Of a DNA stretch of 64,000 nucleotides, positions 44,745-54,426 are shown piece by piece. The stretch covers positions 186,001-250,000 of the forward strand of contig JANWVT010000001.1 in assembly GCA_025056255.1 (NCBI GenBank), written 5' to 3'. This DNA is from Bernardetiaceae bacterium (GTDB taxonomy: Bacteria > Bacteroidota > Bacteroidia > Cytophagales > Thermoflexibacteraceae). The notes under the pieces were generated by a model that searched no databases, was not told the origin of the DNA, and was given only the letters and a program-made list of their open reading frames with translations. The first letter of the stretch is position 1. Every line of letters starts with the position of its first letter. Both the position numbers and the translations under genes were made by a program.

Positions 44745-46484
44745 ATGTATAGTATTGAAGAGTTAAATCTTAAACTCTTGTCAGAAATCAGACAACTGGC
44801 TGAGGAATTAGGGATAAAAGTAGTGGGTAAGCCCACTAAGAAAGAACTTATAGCCAGAATATTAGAACATCAAGCTGCTGTACCCGAACCGGTAGCTGAG
44901 CAATCCCCTGAGCCTGTACCTCAAAGTGAAGCTGAACCTGTTACCCCTGTGCTTAGGCGCAGAGAGAGACAAAACGTTGCACCTCGCACAGAAATCCCTT
45001 TAACAGAGCCGATACAAGAAGAAGAAGTAAAACCAAATACACCTACTGAAAAGAAACGAACACGCATCAGCAAGCGTCAAAAAGTTGCTGTGCCATTAGA
45101 GGAGCCAACATTGCCTATAGATGAGGCACCTGCTTTGCCAACCACTCCCGAAGAAGACTTTACCACAGATTTGATAGCAGATGCCACACTGCCTCCTCCA
45201 CTTCCCGAAACAGACTTTGCCACAGTGGAGCCAATTGAGCTGCCAGAAACAGAACCCACCCTGCAATCGCAGCAAATTGAAAATGAGCGCACATCCCACA
45301 ACAACCTTCACCAACAATCCCCAAAAAGCGGGCAACGCCAGCAACAGCCTAAATATACTGTTCGCGACTTCGATGGAGTGATTGAAAACGAAGGCGTGTT
45401 GGAAATTATGCAAGATGGCTACGGCTTTTTGCGCTCCTCAGACTATAATTACCTCGCCAGCCCTGACGATATTTATGTTTCGCCCTCCCAAATCAAATTA
45501 TTCGGCTTAAAAACAGGTGACACTGTGCGAGGCACTATTCGCCCGCCTAAGGAAGGAGAAAAATATTTTGCCCTACTGCGGGTCATTACTGTAAACGGCA
45601 AAACCACCGAACAAGTGCGCGACCGCGTACCATTTGAATATCTCACGCCCCTGTTTCCAAATGAAAGGCTAAAACTAAGCCATAAATCTACCGAGTATTC
45701 TACCCGCCTTTTAGACCTGTTCGCTCCTATAGGTAAAGGGCAGCGAGGTATGATTGTAGCCCAACCCAAAACTGGCAAAACCGTTCTGCTTAAAGAAATT
45801 GCCAACGCTATTGCCAAAAACCACCCTGAGGTATATCTGATTGTGCTGCTGATAGACGAGCGTCCCGAAGAAGTAACCGACATGGCACGTAGCGTTAAAG
45901 CAGAAGTAATTGCCTCTACGTTCGATGAGCAGGCAGAGCGCCATGTAAAAGTTTCCAGCATTGTGTTAGAAAAAGCTAAACGCATGGTAGAATGTGGGCA
46001 CGACGTCGTAATTCTGCTAGACTCCATTACTCGCTTGGCACGTGCCTACAACACAGTAGTCCCTTCTTCGGGAAAAATTTTATCTGGTGGCGTAGATGCT
46101 AATGCCCTGCATAAGCCTAAGCGCTTCTTTGGAGCAGCCCGTAATGTAGAAAATGGAGGCTCACTCACCATTATTGCCACCGCACTGATTGACACAGGCT
46201 CTAAAATGGATGAAGTTATCTTTGAAGAATTCAAAGGTACTGGCAATATGGAGCTGCAGTTAGACCGTAAACTTGCCAACAAACGCATCTTCCCCGCTAT
46301 AGACGTTCCTGCATCGGGTACTCGGCGCGAAGACCTACTCTTAGACAAAGATACTTTGCAGCGCGTTTGGATTTTGCGCAAGTACATGTCTGACATGAAC
46401 TCCAGCGAAGCGATGGAATTCTTGCTCAACAACATGAAAGGCACCAAAGACAACGAGGAGTTTTTGCTCAGCATGAACAACTAA
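44745..46484 (+). CDS. rho: Transcription termination factor Rho with long acidic/Pro-rich insertion
   Basis: A 579-aa hexameric RNA helicase. A Rho_N helical domain (residues 3-38) is followed by a ~160-residue low-complexity linker rich in Glu, Pro and Thr (about 44-205). The OB-fold RNA-binding domain comes next (215-285, [16 protein letters not shown] and [14 protein letters not shown]). The RecA-like motor then has Walker [33 protein letters not shown] and [14 protein letters not shown]. coli Rho (419 aa) lacks the linker; similar inserts are reported in other Bacteroidota and some Actinobacteria. The ATG at 44745 fits the domain start; 44715 adds ten residues. accA lies 40 bp downstream. 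Confidence 0.96.
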   Translation: MYSIEELNLKLLSEIRQLAEELGIKVVGKPTKKELIARILEHQAAVPEPVAEQSPEPVPQSEAEPVTPVLRRRERQNVAPRTEIPLTEPIQEEEVKPNTPTEKKRTRISKRQKVAVPLEEPTLPIDEAPALPTTPEEDFTTDLIADATLPPPLPETDFATVEPIELPETEPTLQSQQIENERTSHNNLHQQSPKSGQRQQQPKYTVRDFDGVIENEGVLEIMQDGYGFLRSSDYNYLASPDDIYVSPSQIKLFGLKTGDTVRGTIRPPKEGEKYFALLRVITVNGKTTEQVRDRVPFEYLTPLFPNERLKLSHKSTEYSTRLLDLFAPIGKGQRGMIVAQPKTGKTVLLKEIANAIAKNHPEVYLIVLLIDERPEEVTDMARSVKAEVIASTFDEQAERHVKVSSIVLEKAKRMVECGHDVVILLDSITRLARAYNTVVPSSGKILSGGVDANALHKPKRFFGAARNVENGGSLTIIATALIDTGSKMDEVIFEEFKGTGNMELQLDRKLANKRIFPAIDVPASGTRREDLLLDKDTLQRVWILRKYMSDMNSSEAMEFLLNNMKGTKDNEEFLLSMNN

Positions 46485-46524
46485 CCTGTTTTCAATCATC
46501 CATCGTTACACAACCAACAAAAAC

Positions 46525-47478
46525 ATGCTGCTCGATTTTGAAAAACCAATTGCCGAGTTAGAAGAAAAACTGGCAGAAATGAAACGACTGGCAACTGAAA
46601 ACAGCGTAGATGTTTCCGAACCAGTCAAGGCATTAGAACGCCGCATTCACGACTTAAAAATTGAAACCTACCGCAATCTGACCCGTTGGCAACGCGTACA
46701 ACTTTCTAGACACGTAGAACGCCCTTATACTCTCGACTATATCTACAATATTACCTCAGATTTCATTGAACTGTTCGGCGACAGAAATATTGCCGATGAC
46801 AAGGCTATGGTGGGCGGTTTGGGGGTGATTGAAGGACAAACCTTCATGCTGATAGGGCAACAAAAAGGGCGCAACACCAAAGAGCGACAATTCCGCAACT
46901 TTGGCATGGCAAACCCCGAAGGCTATCGCAAGGCATTGCGCCTCATGAAGCTGGCTGAAAAGTTTAACAAGCCTATTGTTACTTTTATTGATACCCCCGG
47001 CGCTTTTCCCGGAATAGAAGCAGAAGAACGCGGACAAGCAGAAGCTATTGCACGCAACCTCCGCGAAATGTTCATGCTAAGAGTGCCTGTTATCTGTATC
47101 ATTATTGGCGAAGGTGCATCAGGTGGCGCCTTGGGCATTGCTATTGGCGACCGAGTGCTGATGTTAGAAAACACTTGGTACTCAGTTATTTCGCCCGAAT
47201 CGTGCTCCTCTATCCTCTGGCGCAGCTGGAATTATAAAGAACAGGCAGCCGAAGCATTAAAACTTACCGCCAGCGATATGTTAGCTTTTAAGCTCATAGA
47301 CGGCATCATTGACGAACCCTTAGGGGGGGCACATAAAGACAAACCAGCCATTATGCAAACAGTAAAACAGGCTATTCTAACACACTTTCACGAGTTGAAT
47401 GCCCTTTCACCAGAAGAGAGAATCCGCCTGCGGATAGAAAAATTCGCTTCTATGGGTGTTTATGCTCAACAATTATAG
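46525..47478 (+). CDS. accA: Acetyl-CoA carboxylase carboxyltransferase subunit alpha
   Basis: A 317-aa carboxyltransferase alpha subunit. [20 protein letters not shown] forms the N-terminal helix, and [22 protein letters not shown] with [27 protein letters not shown] and [21 protein letters not shown] form the crotonase-like active site where carboxybiotin passes CO2 to acetyl-CoA. It begins fatty-acid synthesis together with AccD. It follows rho by 40 bp, with no terminator between, so the two may be co-transcribed. Confidence 0.97.
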   Translation: MLLDFEKPIAELEEKLAEMKRLATENSVDVSEPVKALERRIHDLKIETYRNLTRWQRVQLSRHVERPYTLDYIYNITSDFIELFGDRNIADDKAMVGGLGVIEGQTFMLIGQQKGRNTKERQFRNFGMANPEGYRKALRLMKLAEKFNKPIVTFIDTPGAFPGIEAEERGQAEAIARNLREMFMLRVPVICIIIGEGASGGALGIAIGDRVLMLENTWYSVISPESCSSILWRSWNYKEQAAEALKLTASDMLAFKLIDGIIDEPLGGAHKDKPAIMQTVKQAILTHFHELNALSPEERIRLRIEKFASMGVYAQQL

Positions 47479-47485
47479 CAAAAGG

Positions 47486-47515
47486 TTGTTTTTCAACTAT
47501 TTTCCGCTAATTTTG
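47486..47515 (+). promoter_or_regulatory. Near-consensus promoter of rpsF-rpsR-rplI
   Basis: TTG (47486-47488), exactly 19 nt, then TAATTTTG (47508-47515): a textbook Bacteroidota housekeeping promoter. Transcription would start near 47522, giving a ~30-nt leader before rpsF. Confidence 0.88.
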
Positions 47516-47553
47516 CACCCTCAAAAAAATCTTAAACGTTTGCAACTGAATTT

Positions 47554-47928
47554 ATGAAGCCAAACCATTATGAGACTGTATTCATTTTAACTCCCGTTTT
47601 GTCTGAAGCTCAGATGAAGGATGCAGTCGAGAAGTTTAAGCAAGTGCTGACTTCGCTAGGGGCAGATGTGTACCACCACGAAGATTGGGGGCTTAGAAAG
47701 CTCGCCTATCCCATTCAGCACAAAACCACCGGTTTTTATACCTTGTTTGAGTTCAGTGGTCAGCCAGATATTATCAAAACACTGGAAACTGAGTTCAGAC
47801 GCGACGAACGCGTGATGCGCTTTTTAACTACCAAGCTAGACAAACACGCTTTGGAGTATAACGAAAAACGCCGCAAAGGTATGTTTAACAAGAAATCAGA
47901 ACCTGCTAAAACCGAAACCGAAGCCTAA
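47554..47928 (+). CDS. rpsF: 30S ribosomal protein S6
   Basis: A 124-aa platform protein that pairs with S18. [48 protein letters not shown] and [20 protein letters not shown] cover the S6 fold. The last ~20 residues are a charged tail ([11 protein letters not shown]). It is first in its three-gene operon. Confidence 0.98.
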   Translation: MKPNHYETVFILTPVLSEAQMKDAVEKFKQVLTSLGADVYHHEDWGLRKLAYPIQHKTTGFYTLFEFSGQPDIIKTLETEFRRDERVMRFLTTKLDKHALEYNEKRRKGMFNKKSEPAKTETEA

Positions 47929-47933
47929 TAACC

Positions 47934-48188
47934 ATGACACTCGTAAACGAATCTGTTGTTAGAAACAACGAAAACAAGAAAAAGTATTGCCGTTTCAAAA
48001 AAAGTGGCATTAAGTATATCGATTACAAAGACGCTAACTTCTTGCTCAAATTTGTAAACGAACAAGGAAAAATTTTGCCACGTCGCCTCACCGGCACCAG
48101 CTTGAAATATCAACGTAGGGTAGCACAAGCCATCAAACGTGCTCGCCATTTGGCACTATTGCCTTATGTAACCGATTCGCTCAAATAA
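47934..48188 (+). CDS. rpsR: 30S ribosomal protein S18
   Basis: An 84-aa S18 with [63 protein letters not shown], which spans nearly its full length. It is 5 bp after rpsF; S6 and S18 form a heterodimer on 16S rRNA. Confidence 0.98.
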   Translation: MTLVNESVVRNNENKKKYCRFKKSGIKYIDYKDANFLLKFVNEQGKILPRRLTGTSLKYQRRVAQAIKRARHLALLPYVTDSLK

Positions 48189-48222
48189 TTGTCATTCATT
48201 AAAAACGTATTGATTTGTTGTC

Positions 48223-48666
48223 ATGGAAGTTATTTTGAAAGAAGATATTGCAGGTTTGGGCTACAAAAACGACATTGTTACGGTAAAGCCCGGTTATGGT
48301 CGTAATTACCTCATCCCACGCGGATTGGCTATTGCTGCTACCGAGTCTAACAAAAAAATTATTGCCGAAAATATTCGCCAAGCAGCACACAAAGCCGAAA
48401 GAATCAAACGCGAAGCACAAGAACTGGCAGACCGCATTGGCGACTTGGTTGTACAAATTGTAACCAAAGCCGGTGAAAGCGGTAAAATTTTTGGTGCAGT
48501 TACTACAACACAGCTTTCTGAGGCTCTGAGAGAAAAAGGTTTTGAAGTAGACCGGAAAAAAATTACTTTCAAAAGCGAAATCAAGATGTTGGGGCAATAT
48601 ACTGCCATTCTTGATTTGCACAAAGAAGTCAAAAAAGAAATTACAGTAGATGTAGTAGCTGGCTAA
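48223..48666 (+). CDS. rplI: 50S ribosomal protein L9
   Basis: A 147-aa L9. The N-terminal RNA-binding domain reads MEVILKEDIAGLGYKNDIVTVKPGYGRNYLIPRGLA. The long central helix and the C-terminal domain with SGKIFGAVTTTQLSEALREKGFEVDRKKI follow. It ends the operon; a strong terminator lies 30 nt downstream. Confidence 0.98.
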   Translation: MEVILKEDIAGLGYKNDIVTVKPGYGRNYLIPRGLAIAATESNKKIIAENIRQAAHKAERIKREAQELADRIGDLVVQIVTKAGESGKIFGAVTTTQLSEALREKGFEVDRKKITFKSEIKMLGQYTAILDLHKEVKKEITVDVVAG

Positions 48667-48696
48667 TACCAGCGGCATCTTTGTACAAAATCAAGC

Positions 48697-48734
48697 ATGC
48701 GGGTTGCGGCATTAGCTCACAGCCCGCATTTTTT
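48697..48734 (+). terminator. Intrinsic terminator of the rpsF-rplI operon
   Basis: ATGCGGG (48697-48703) pairs with CCCGCAT (48723-48729), with partial pairing inside, followed by TTTTTT (48729-48734). It lies 30 nt after the rplI stop. Confidence 0.85.
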
Positions 48735-48831
48735 GTGGTAACAGAGCTGCTGACCATACTACAAACCAGTTAAGCAAAATTTTTTGTAAAAAAACAAACT
48801 TGTTACCTATCGAGGTACGCTACCTTTCCTT

Positions 48832-49908
48832 ATGCCACATTTTAGTTATCATTCGCTTTATCAACTTGCATATCAGGTTTTTCTTGCCATGGGTTGCCCA
48901 GAAGCAGATGCTACTACGGCAGCCGAAAGTTTGTTGATAGCAGACCTGCGCGGGGTAGATTCACACGGAGTGGCACGCCTCGCTGGATATGTGCGCTTGT
49001 GGGAAGCCGGTCGGATTAACCCTAAACCCAATATTCGCGTGGTACATCAAACACCCTCTACAGCTACTCTTGATGGCGATGCAGGTCTGGGGCTTGTAGT
49101 AGCTCCCCGTGCCATGCAACACGCTATTCAAAAGGCTCAACAAGTAGGAACAGGCTGGGTTAGTGTGTGTAACTCTAACCACTTTGGCATTGCTGGTCAT
49201 CATGCTATGCAAGCCCTTGCACAAGATATGATTGGCATTGCTATGACCAATGCAAGCCCCTTAGTGGCGCCTACTTTTTCCGTAGAACGCCTACTGGGCA
49301 CCAATCCTATTGCCGTAGCTATTCCAGCACACAAGCAACCCCCTTTTGTAGCCGATTTTGCCACTACCACTGCCGCCAATGGCAAATTGGAAATATTACA
49401 ACGGCAAAATGCAGATGCTCCCTTAGGCTGGGTACAAGACCAGCACGGCAAACCAACCTCCAATGCGCATGCACTTAAACACGGAGGCGCATTGCTACCA
49501 CTAGGCTCTGACCGAGAGCATGGCAGCCACAAAGGATATTGCTTGGGTGCCATAGTGGACATTCTGTCGGCAGTGCTCTCCGGAGCAGGCTACGGACCTT
49601 GGGCACCGCCTTTTGTCAGTTTTTTGCCCCTACCCGCCAACCCAGTAGGAAAAGGGCTTGGACATTTTTTAGGTGCGATGCGCATAGATGCTTTCCGACC
49701 AGCCGAAGAATTTAAACAACACATGGACAATTGGATTCAACGCTTCCGCAATGCTCAACCCGCCGAAGGATATGAACGCATCCTGATACCAGGCGACCCT
49801 GAACGAGCAGCAGAGGCGGAACGCAGGCAAAGAGGCATTCCCATAGCCGATTCTGTTGCAGAAGAGCTCCATCAGTTGGCAAAAAAATTTTCCATCTCTT
49901 GGGAATAA
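48832..49908 (+). CDS. Ldh-family malate/L-lactate/ureidoglycolate-type dehydrogenase
   Basis: A 358-aa NAD(P)-dependent dehydrogenase of the second malate/lactate dehydrogenase superfamily, unrelated to Rossmann LDHs. Key segments are ADLRGVDSHGVARL with the catalytic His, VCNSNHFGIAGHHAMQAL, MTNASPLVAPTFSVERLLGTNPIAVAIPA, and RIDAFRPAEEFKQHMDNW. Members oxidise L-malate, L-lactate, ureidoglycolate or sulfolactate, and the sequence alone does not settle which. L-lactate is one end product predicted for the deoxysugar operon in this window, but the gene is 40 kb away and in its own unit. It precedes menF by 64 bp. Confidence 0.88.
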   Translation: MPHFSYHSLYQLAYQVFLAMGCPEADATTAAESLLIADLRGVDSHGVARLAGYVRLWEAGRINPKPNIRVVHQTPSTATLDGDAGLGLVVAPRAMQHAIQKAQQVGTGWVSVCNSNHFGIAGHHAMQALAQDMIGIAMTNASPLVAPTFSVERLLGTNPIAVAIPAHKQPPFVADFATTTAANGKLEILQRQNADAPLGWVQDQHGKPTSNAHALKHGGALLPLGSDREHGSHKGYCLGAIVDILSAVLSGAGYGPWAPPFVSFLPLPANPVGKGLGHFLGAMRIDAFRPAEEFKQHMDNWIQRFRNAQPAEGYERILIPGDPERAAEAERRQRGIPIADSVAEELHQLAKKFSISWE

Positions 49909-49972
49909 GCTACAATGATTGTTATAACAATTATCCTTCATTCAGCGTTCTATAGGCAAACTACTGCATGGC

Positions 49973-51187
49973 ATGCGCTCTGAACTACTGGCAGACTTAG
50001 TTACTTCGGTTGAAGTATCGGTCGAAATCAATCTTTTGCTCAACCAAATCAGCCAAGAAAACAGACCTTTTGCCGTTTGGAAATTGCCCGAGCACAATAC
50101 CATTCATCTGATTGCAGCATCTAGCTCAGAGGCGCAGCAACATCAGAAAATTGATTTGGAAGCCCTTCCAGCGGGTTTTGTAGCAGCACCCTTTAACACT
50201 ACTCATGGAATTTATTTCATCCCTGCCAACGAACACTGGGCTTGGCAACTAACCCCTCATTTCCAAAAAGGTATTCGGACTAAGGGCTTAGCCCCTCTGC
50301 TACCTTCGAAAGAGACACTTGTAGCACCTTTGTCTGTCTTGCATTTAGAAAACTACCTGACGTCAACAAAAGTTACAGGCGACAATTCAGTTGGCTTTCA
50401 ACAAGCGGTTCGAGCAGCCATTGCCGCTATCCAAAAACACGCATTCCAAAAGGTAGTACTTTCGCGGCAGAAAATAGCCCCCTTGCCTAGTCAGTTTTCT
50501 CCTGTAGCCACCTTTCTCAAACTATGCCGGCTTTATCCTACGGCATTTGTTTCGTTCTTTGCTATTCCTAAGGCAGGAGTATGGATGGGGGCTAGCCCAG
50601 AAGTATTGGTGAGTGTAGAGCAGAACCGTATTTTTCGGACTATGGCACTAGCAGGCACACAAGTAAAGGGCTCACTTGAAAATTTGCAACACGCCACCTG
50701 GACACAAAAGGAAATTGCAGAACAGGCGATGGTCAGCCGCTATATTATCAACTGTTTCAAAAAAATACGCCTGCGGGAGTTCGAAGAAAACGGTCCGCGA
50801 ACAGTAGCAGCGGGCAACCTAATTCACTTGCGAACAGACTTTGAAGTGGATATGCTGGCTGTTAATTTTCCACAATTGGGAACAGTCATGCTCGAGTTGC
50901 TGCATCCTACCTCTGCCGTTTGCGGGCTTCCCAAAGAACCTGCTGCCGAATTTATTACACGCTACGAAACCTACGATCGCGCCCTGTACAGCGGCTATAT
51001 AGGCGGCGTGAACATAGACAATGACAGCCACTTGTTTGTCAATTTGCGCTGCATGCAATTACAAACCAATCATCTGATTATGTATGCAGGAGCGGGTATC
51101 ACCGAAGACTCAGAGCCAGCAAAAGAATGGCAAGAAACGGAAATAAAATGCCAGACGATGTTTGACGTAATCAACCCTCAACGATAG
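49973..51187 (+). CDS. menF: Isochorismate synthase
   Basis: A 404-aa chorismate-utilising enzyme that converts chorismate to isochorismate for menaquinone (or, less likely, a siderophore). The C-terminal catalytic domain has KVVLSRQKIA, PKAGVWMGASPEVLV, MALAGTQVKGS, and the active-site block LLHPTSAVCGLPKEPAAEFI. YSGYIGGVNIDNDSHLFVNLR and IMYAGAGITEDSEPAKEWQETEIKCQTM close it. Menaquinone is the usual respiratory quinone in this phylum, and no other men or ent genes are nearby. Its stop overlaps the 3' end of the convergent OmpA-family gene by 10 nt. Confidence 0.93.
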   Translation: MRSELLADLVTSVEVSVEINLLLNQISQENRPFAVWKLPEHNTIHLIAASSSEAQQHQKIDLEALPAGFVAAPFNTTHGIYFIPANEHWAWQLTPHFQKGIRTKGLAPLLPSKETLVAPLSVLHLENYLTSTKVTGDNSVGFQQAVRAAIAAIQKHAFQKVVLSRQKIAPLPSQFSPVATFLKLCRLYPTAFVSFFAIPKAGVWMGASPEVLVSVEQNRIFRTMALAGTQVKGSLENLQHATWTQKEIAEQAMVSRYIINCFKKIRLREFEENGPRTVAAGNLIHLRTDFEVDMLAVNFPQLGTVMLELLHPTSAVCGLPKEPAAEFITRYETYDRALYSGYIGGVNIDNDSHLFVNLRCMQLQTNHLIMYAGAGITEDSEPAKEWQETEIKCQTMFDVINPQR

Positions 51188-53337
51188 ACAATAATAAATT
51201 CTGTACGGCGGTTTGCACGGCGTTGTTCGGGTGTACATTCCTTGCGAAGACAATTGTATTGTTGGCGCTCTGCCCCAAAACTTCGGATAGCTACTACTCG
51301 TTCGCGCCGCAGTCCATTTCTAAACAAATATGCTGCCGCAGCATTGGCTCGCTTCAAAGCAATTTCATACACATTTCGCGATTCATGCAAACCAGCATGC
51401 GATTCAATAGCAATTTTAACACCCGGGTACTCGGCAAGCAATTGCAAAACCCGATTGAGCTCTCCTTTTACCGATTCACTCAAAATTTCACGGTCGGACG
51501 TATAATAAACAGCAGGAATAGTAACATCTAAGGGAATGGGATTGTAATCGACGGGTTTTAAGGGCAGCAATACCTCGTATGATCTGCCTATCTCTACGTC
51601 GTTGCCCTCAGCAATCATATAATCTTCCATCTGATAGCCTAATATTTGGGCTTCTAACTTATATACCAGACCAGAGTCTACTTTAAAAGTAGCGGTGCCA
51701 TCTTTGGAAGTATATAAAAACCGTGTTTCACCGGTTTTGGTATTGGTTAAATATACCGTAGCGTTCTCTAAGGGATGATTGTTTTCTTGATTGACTACTA
51801 TGGCGCGAATGTAGCGACTTGACATGTTGTCTATTACCTCTTCCCGAGGCAGTTCAACGGTCATTTCTATTACATGACCCATATATTTCGGGTTAGTGGT
51901 AATGCGATAAGGCAAACTTTTCTGATAACCTTCAGCCTCAGCAAACAACTTATAGGTACGACCTTGCTCAATAATAAACAAGCAAGTTCCATCAGGTTCG
52001 CTGCGTTTTTCATATTTTTCACCGCTTGCTACATCTTCTAATACAAGCAGTGCATCTGCAATAGGCTCTTTTGCAGCCTGTTGTTTGGCAACTGCTTCGC
52101 GCACATACACTTTTAGCGACTGTCGGTACAGAGGCAAGCTCATCAATAAGTTGATGCTCAAAGGTATGGGCTCTGTAATACCAATAGTAGAAAACTCAAT
52201 ATCGTCAATACTTTGATACCCCACTTTGGAAACCCCTATCTGGTATTTGTGGTCGTTTTGAATTGTAAACCGATATTTTCCTTCATTGTCGGTAAAAGTG
52301 ATACGGATGTCGTCGGTATAAACATCGCGCAATTTTACCAGAGCGCCTCTGACTGGCTGCCGATTAGCAGTATCTATTACACTACCGCTAACTTCCATTT
52401 CAAACTGCTCATACATGCCTTCTCCATACTCAGAAAGGTTGCGCGTGCGATGCAGTTGAATTACTTCAACAGCGTAGATGTCGTAATTTCCTCTTCGGTC
52501 TGAGGTAAAATAACCGAGGCGCTGGGCTTCGTTCATAATCAAGGCAAAGTCGTTATCAGGTGAATTGAGTGGCACGGGCATAAGGCGACACTCTTGAAAC
52601 TTTCCTGCCACAGAAGGCGCTTCATAAATATCGAAGCCGCCATATCCATCTATGCGGTTAGAAGCAAAATATAGGTTGCCTTCGGGGTGAATAAAAGGCG
52701 TAATCTCATCGTAGGGAGAGTTGATGACAGTCCCTAAATTAACTGGCTTACCCCACCTTCCCGAGCTATCTTTTTGCACCAGATATATGTCGAACCCTCC
52801 GTATCCGCCAGAAAGGTTGGCAGAAAAATATAGCGTATTGCCATCAGCCGAAACTGAGGGATAACATGCTAAAACAGTGTCGGGTAGGTTTTGCAATACA
52901 GGTACAGCACTGTACCATACATTATCGGAAACCAGTGCCCTATACAGCTGCGCACTGGACTTGCCCACCGATTTGGCTAAGTAGCGACTGTAAAAAATGG
53001 CGTTGGCAGAAGCAGCATAGGAAGCACCAGCCAGCATGCCTTGTTGCTCGCGCTTTTGGGCAATAAAAACGCGCTCTCGCGAAGCATAACTGCTGTCTGC
53101 ATGAGGCAACATACAGTAATAGGCATTGCTAGCAGTAAGATGCAATGGAAATTTTAGCTTTGCTGCCGAGAAATAATACAAGCGATTGCCATAAAAAACA
53201 GGAAAAGCCTCGTCGCGTTTTGTATTGAGCCGAAGTAACTTAATCTGAAAACGTGCGTCTTCTTGCTGTCCGAACGCTTGCCGAGGCAATGCTCCAATCA
53301 ATACGCTATAAACAAACAGAAACAGAATAATACGCAT
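51178..53337 (-). CDS. OmpA-family protein with PD40 beta-propeller and Ig-like repeats
   Basis: A 719-aa envelope protein with a signal peptide (MRIILFLFVYSVLIGALPRQAFG). PD40/WD40-like repeats fill about 120-320 (LYFSANLSGGYGGFDIYLV, LYFASNRIDGYGGFDIYEA). Three carboxypeptidase-regulatory-like sandwich units follow (about 330-400, 425-480 and 510-580). An OmpA C-terminal domain ends it (about 600-719). In that domain the DAP-binding Asp is missing: the usual GHTD reads SHAG, although NRRTEFIIVYR is kept. ATG 53337 gives a signal peptide; a longer frame overlaps the PorP gene. It lies 16 bp after PorP/SprF, a typical T9SS-partner arrangement. Confidence 0.9.
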   Translation of the reverse strand: MRIILFLFVYSVLIGALPRQAFGQQEDARFQIKLLRLNTKRDEAFPVFYGNRLYYFSAAKLKFPLHLTASNAYYCMLPHADSSYASRERVFIAQKREQQGMLAGASYAASANAIFYSRYLAKSVGKSSAQLYRALVSDNVWYSAVPVLQNLPDTVLACYPSVSADGNTLYFSANLSGGYGGFDIYLVQKDSSGRWGKPVNLGTVINSPYDEITPFIHPEGNLYFASNRIDGYGGFDIYEAPSVAGKFQECRLMPVPLNSPDNDFALIMNEAQRLGYFTSDRRGNYDIYAVEVIQLHRTRNLSEYGEGMYEQFEMEVSGSVIDTANRQPVRGALVKLRDVYTDDIRITFTDNEGKYRFTIQNDHKYQIGVSKVGYQSIDDIEFSTIGITEPIPLSINLLMSLPLYRQSLKVYVREAVAKQQAAKEPIADALLVLEDVASGEKYEKRSEPDGTCLFIIEQGRTYKLFAEAEGYQKSLPYRITTNPKYMGHVIEMTVELPREEVIDNMSSRYIRAIVVNQENNHPLENATVYLTNTKTGETRFLYTSKDGTATFKVDSGLVYKLEAQILGYQMEDYMIAEGNDVEIGRSYEVLLPLKPVDYNPIPLDVTIPAVYYTSDREILSESVKGELNRVLQLLAEYPGVKIAIESHAGLHESRNVYEIALKRANAAAAYLFRNGLRRERVVAIRSFGAERQQYNCLRKECTPEQRRANRRTEFIIVYR

Positions 53338-53353
53338 ACGAAAATTTCCCCTA

Positions 53354-54421
53354 TCAGTTGGTTCGACGACGCGAGCGAAGATTGACATTAGGTTTCTTTT
53401 TAGGGGTCTTTTTCAAATGTATATTGTTGGGGCGATATACTGGTCCGGGTTTGGAAGGATGTTCTACTTTGCGACGGATATTCGTATTAGCACGACCTTT
53501 AGGCGCCCCATAAACTCTTGTTTTTAAGTGGTTGAACTTGTAGCCTAACATAATTTCGTTACTACTGCCTACTGCTCCCTGTAATTCGGAAATAGCAAAG
53601 TCGCGGGCAAATCCAAAACGAAAGTTTCTCACATTCACCCCTAGTGCGGCTACTGCACTGTAGCTGGTGCGAAAGGCAGCATTGAACCACAGCGTATTGT
53701 TCCAAGTGTATTGCGCGCCTACATCAAATTGCAAAGGCACATTACCTACCTTGCGCAACATGAGCATAGGCTCTATCCGATGCACTTCGTCGTATGTTTT
53801 CAACGTGCATTTAGCTGCCAACAAGAAGTGAGGCTGCAAGTCAATATTGTTAGTACCGTTGTCTATGGTGCGGATACCTGTGGTTAAAAATTGTGGCATA
53901 GTAAACCCAATCTGAAACTTGTCTTGGAAAATATAGTTCAAACCGAAGGTAAATTCCATGCCTTGATAATTACCTGTGTTGTTTAAAATATGTGGGTCGT
54001 TTGGATTTAGAATGAAAGCATTGTTAAAATCAATCCGATTGGTTACTATCCCACCGGTGAGCCCAAAGGAAAATACCGAACTGTTTTCATACAGTTCAAA
54101 CAAATGATAGGCATAGCTGAACTGTATTTTGTTTTGTTGAAAAATGCCGATTTTGTCCTGATATGCATTGATACCAAATCCGGCTCTATATTCATAAAAG
54201 GGCAAATCTAAGGTAGCTAAAATAGTTTGCGGTGCGCCCTCCAATCCTTCCCACTGGCGGCGGTAGGTCAGGTTGGCAGAAGCAAACTTATCTAAACCTG
54301 CCCATGCGGGATTGTAGATAAACGGATTGTGAAAATATTGGCTGTACAGTGGTATTTGCTGCGCATAAGCGAAAAGGGTGCATCCAACCATACATACCCA
54401 TATCGAGAAGAGTTTTTTCAT
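53354..54421 (-). CDS. PorP/SprF-family T9SS membrane protein
   Basis: A 355-aa outer-membrane beta-barrel protein. After a signal peptide (MKKLFSIWVCMVGCTLFAYAQQ) come the family hallmarks PLYSQYFHNPFIYNPAWAGLD and NLTYRRQWEGLEGAPQTILATLDLP, then regular strands. The final ~45 residues are unusually basic (RKVEHPSKPGPVYRP, RSRRRTN). PorP/SprF proteins usually serve one cognate T9SS substrate with a type B sorting domain encoded next door; here the large gene 5 bp upstream is the natural partner. Confidence 0.93.
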   Translation of the reverse strand: MKKLFSIWVCMVGCTLFAYAQQIPLYSQYFHNPFIYNPAWAGLDKFASANLTYRRQWEGLEGAPQTILATLDLPFYEYRAGFGINAYQDKIGIFQQNKIQFSYAYHLFELYENSSVFSFGLTGGIVTNRIDFNNAFILNPNDPHILNNTGNYQGMEFTFGLNYIFQDKFQIGFTMPQFLTTGIRTIDNGTNNIDLQPHFLLAAKCTLKTYDEVHRIEPMLMLRKVGNVPLQFDVGAQYTWNNTLWFNAAFRTSYSAVAALGVNVRNFRFGFARDFAISELQGAVGSSNEIMLGYKFNHLKTRVYGAPKGRANTNIRRKVEHPSKPGPVYRPNNIHLKKTPKKKPNVNLRSRRRTN

Positions 54422-54426
54422 AGTTG

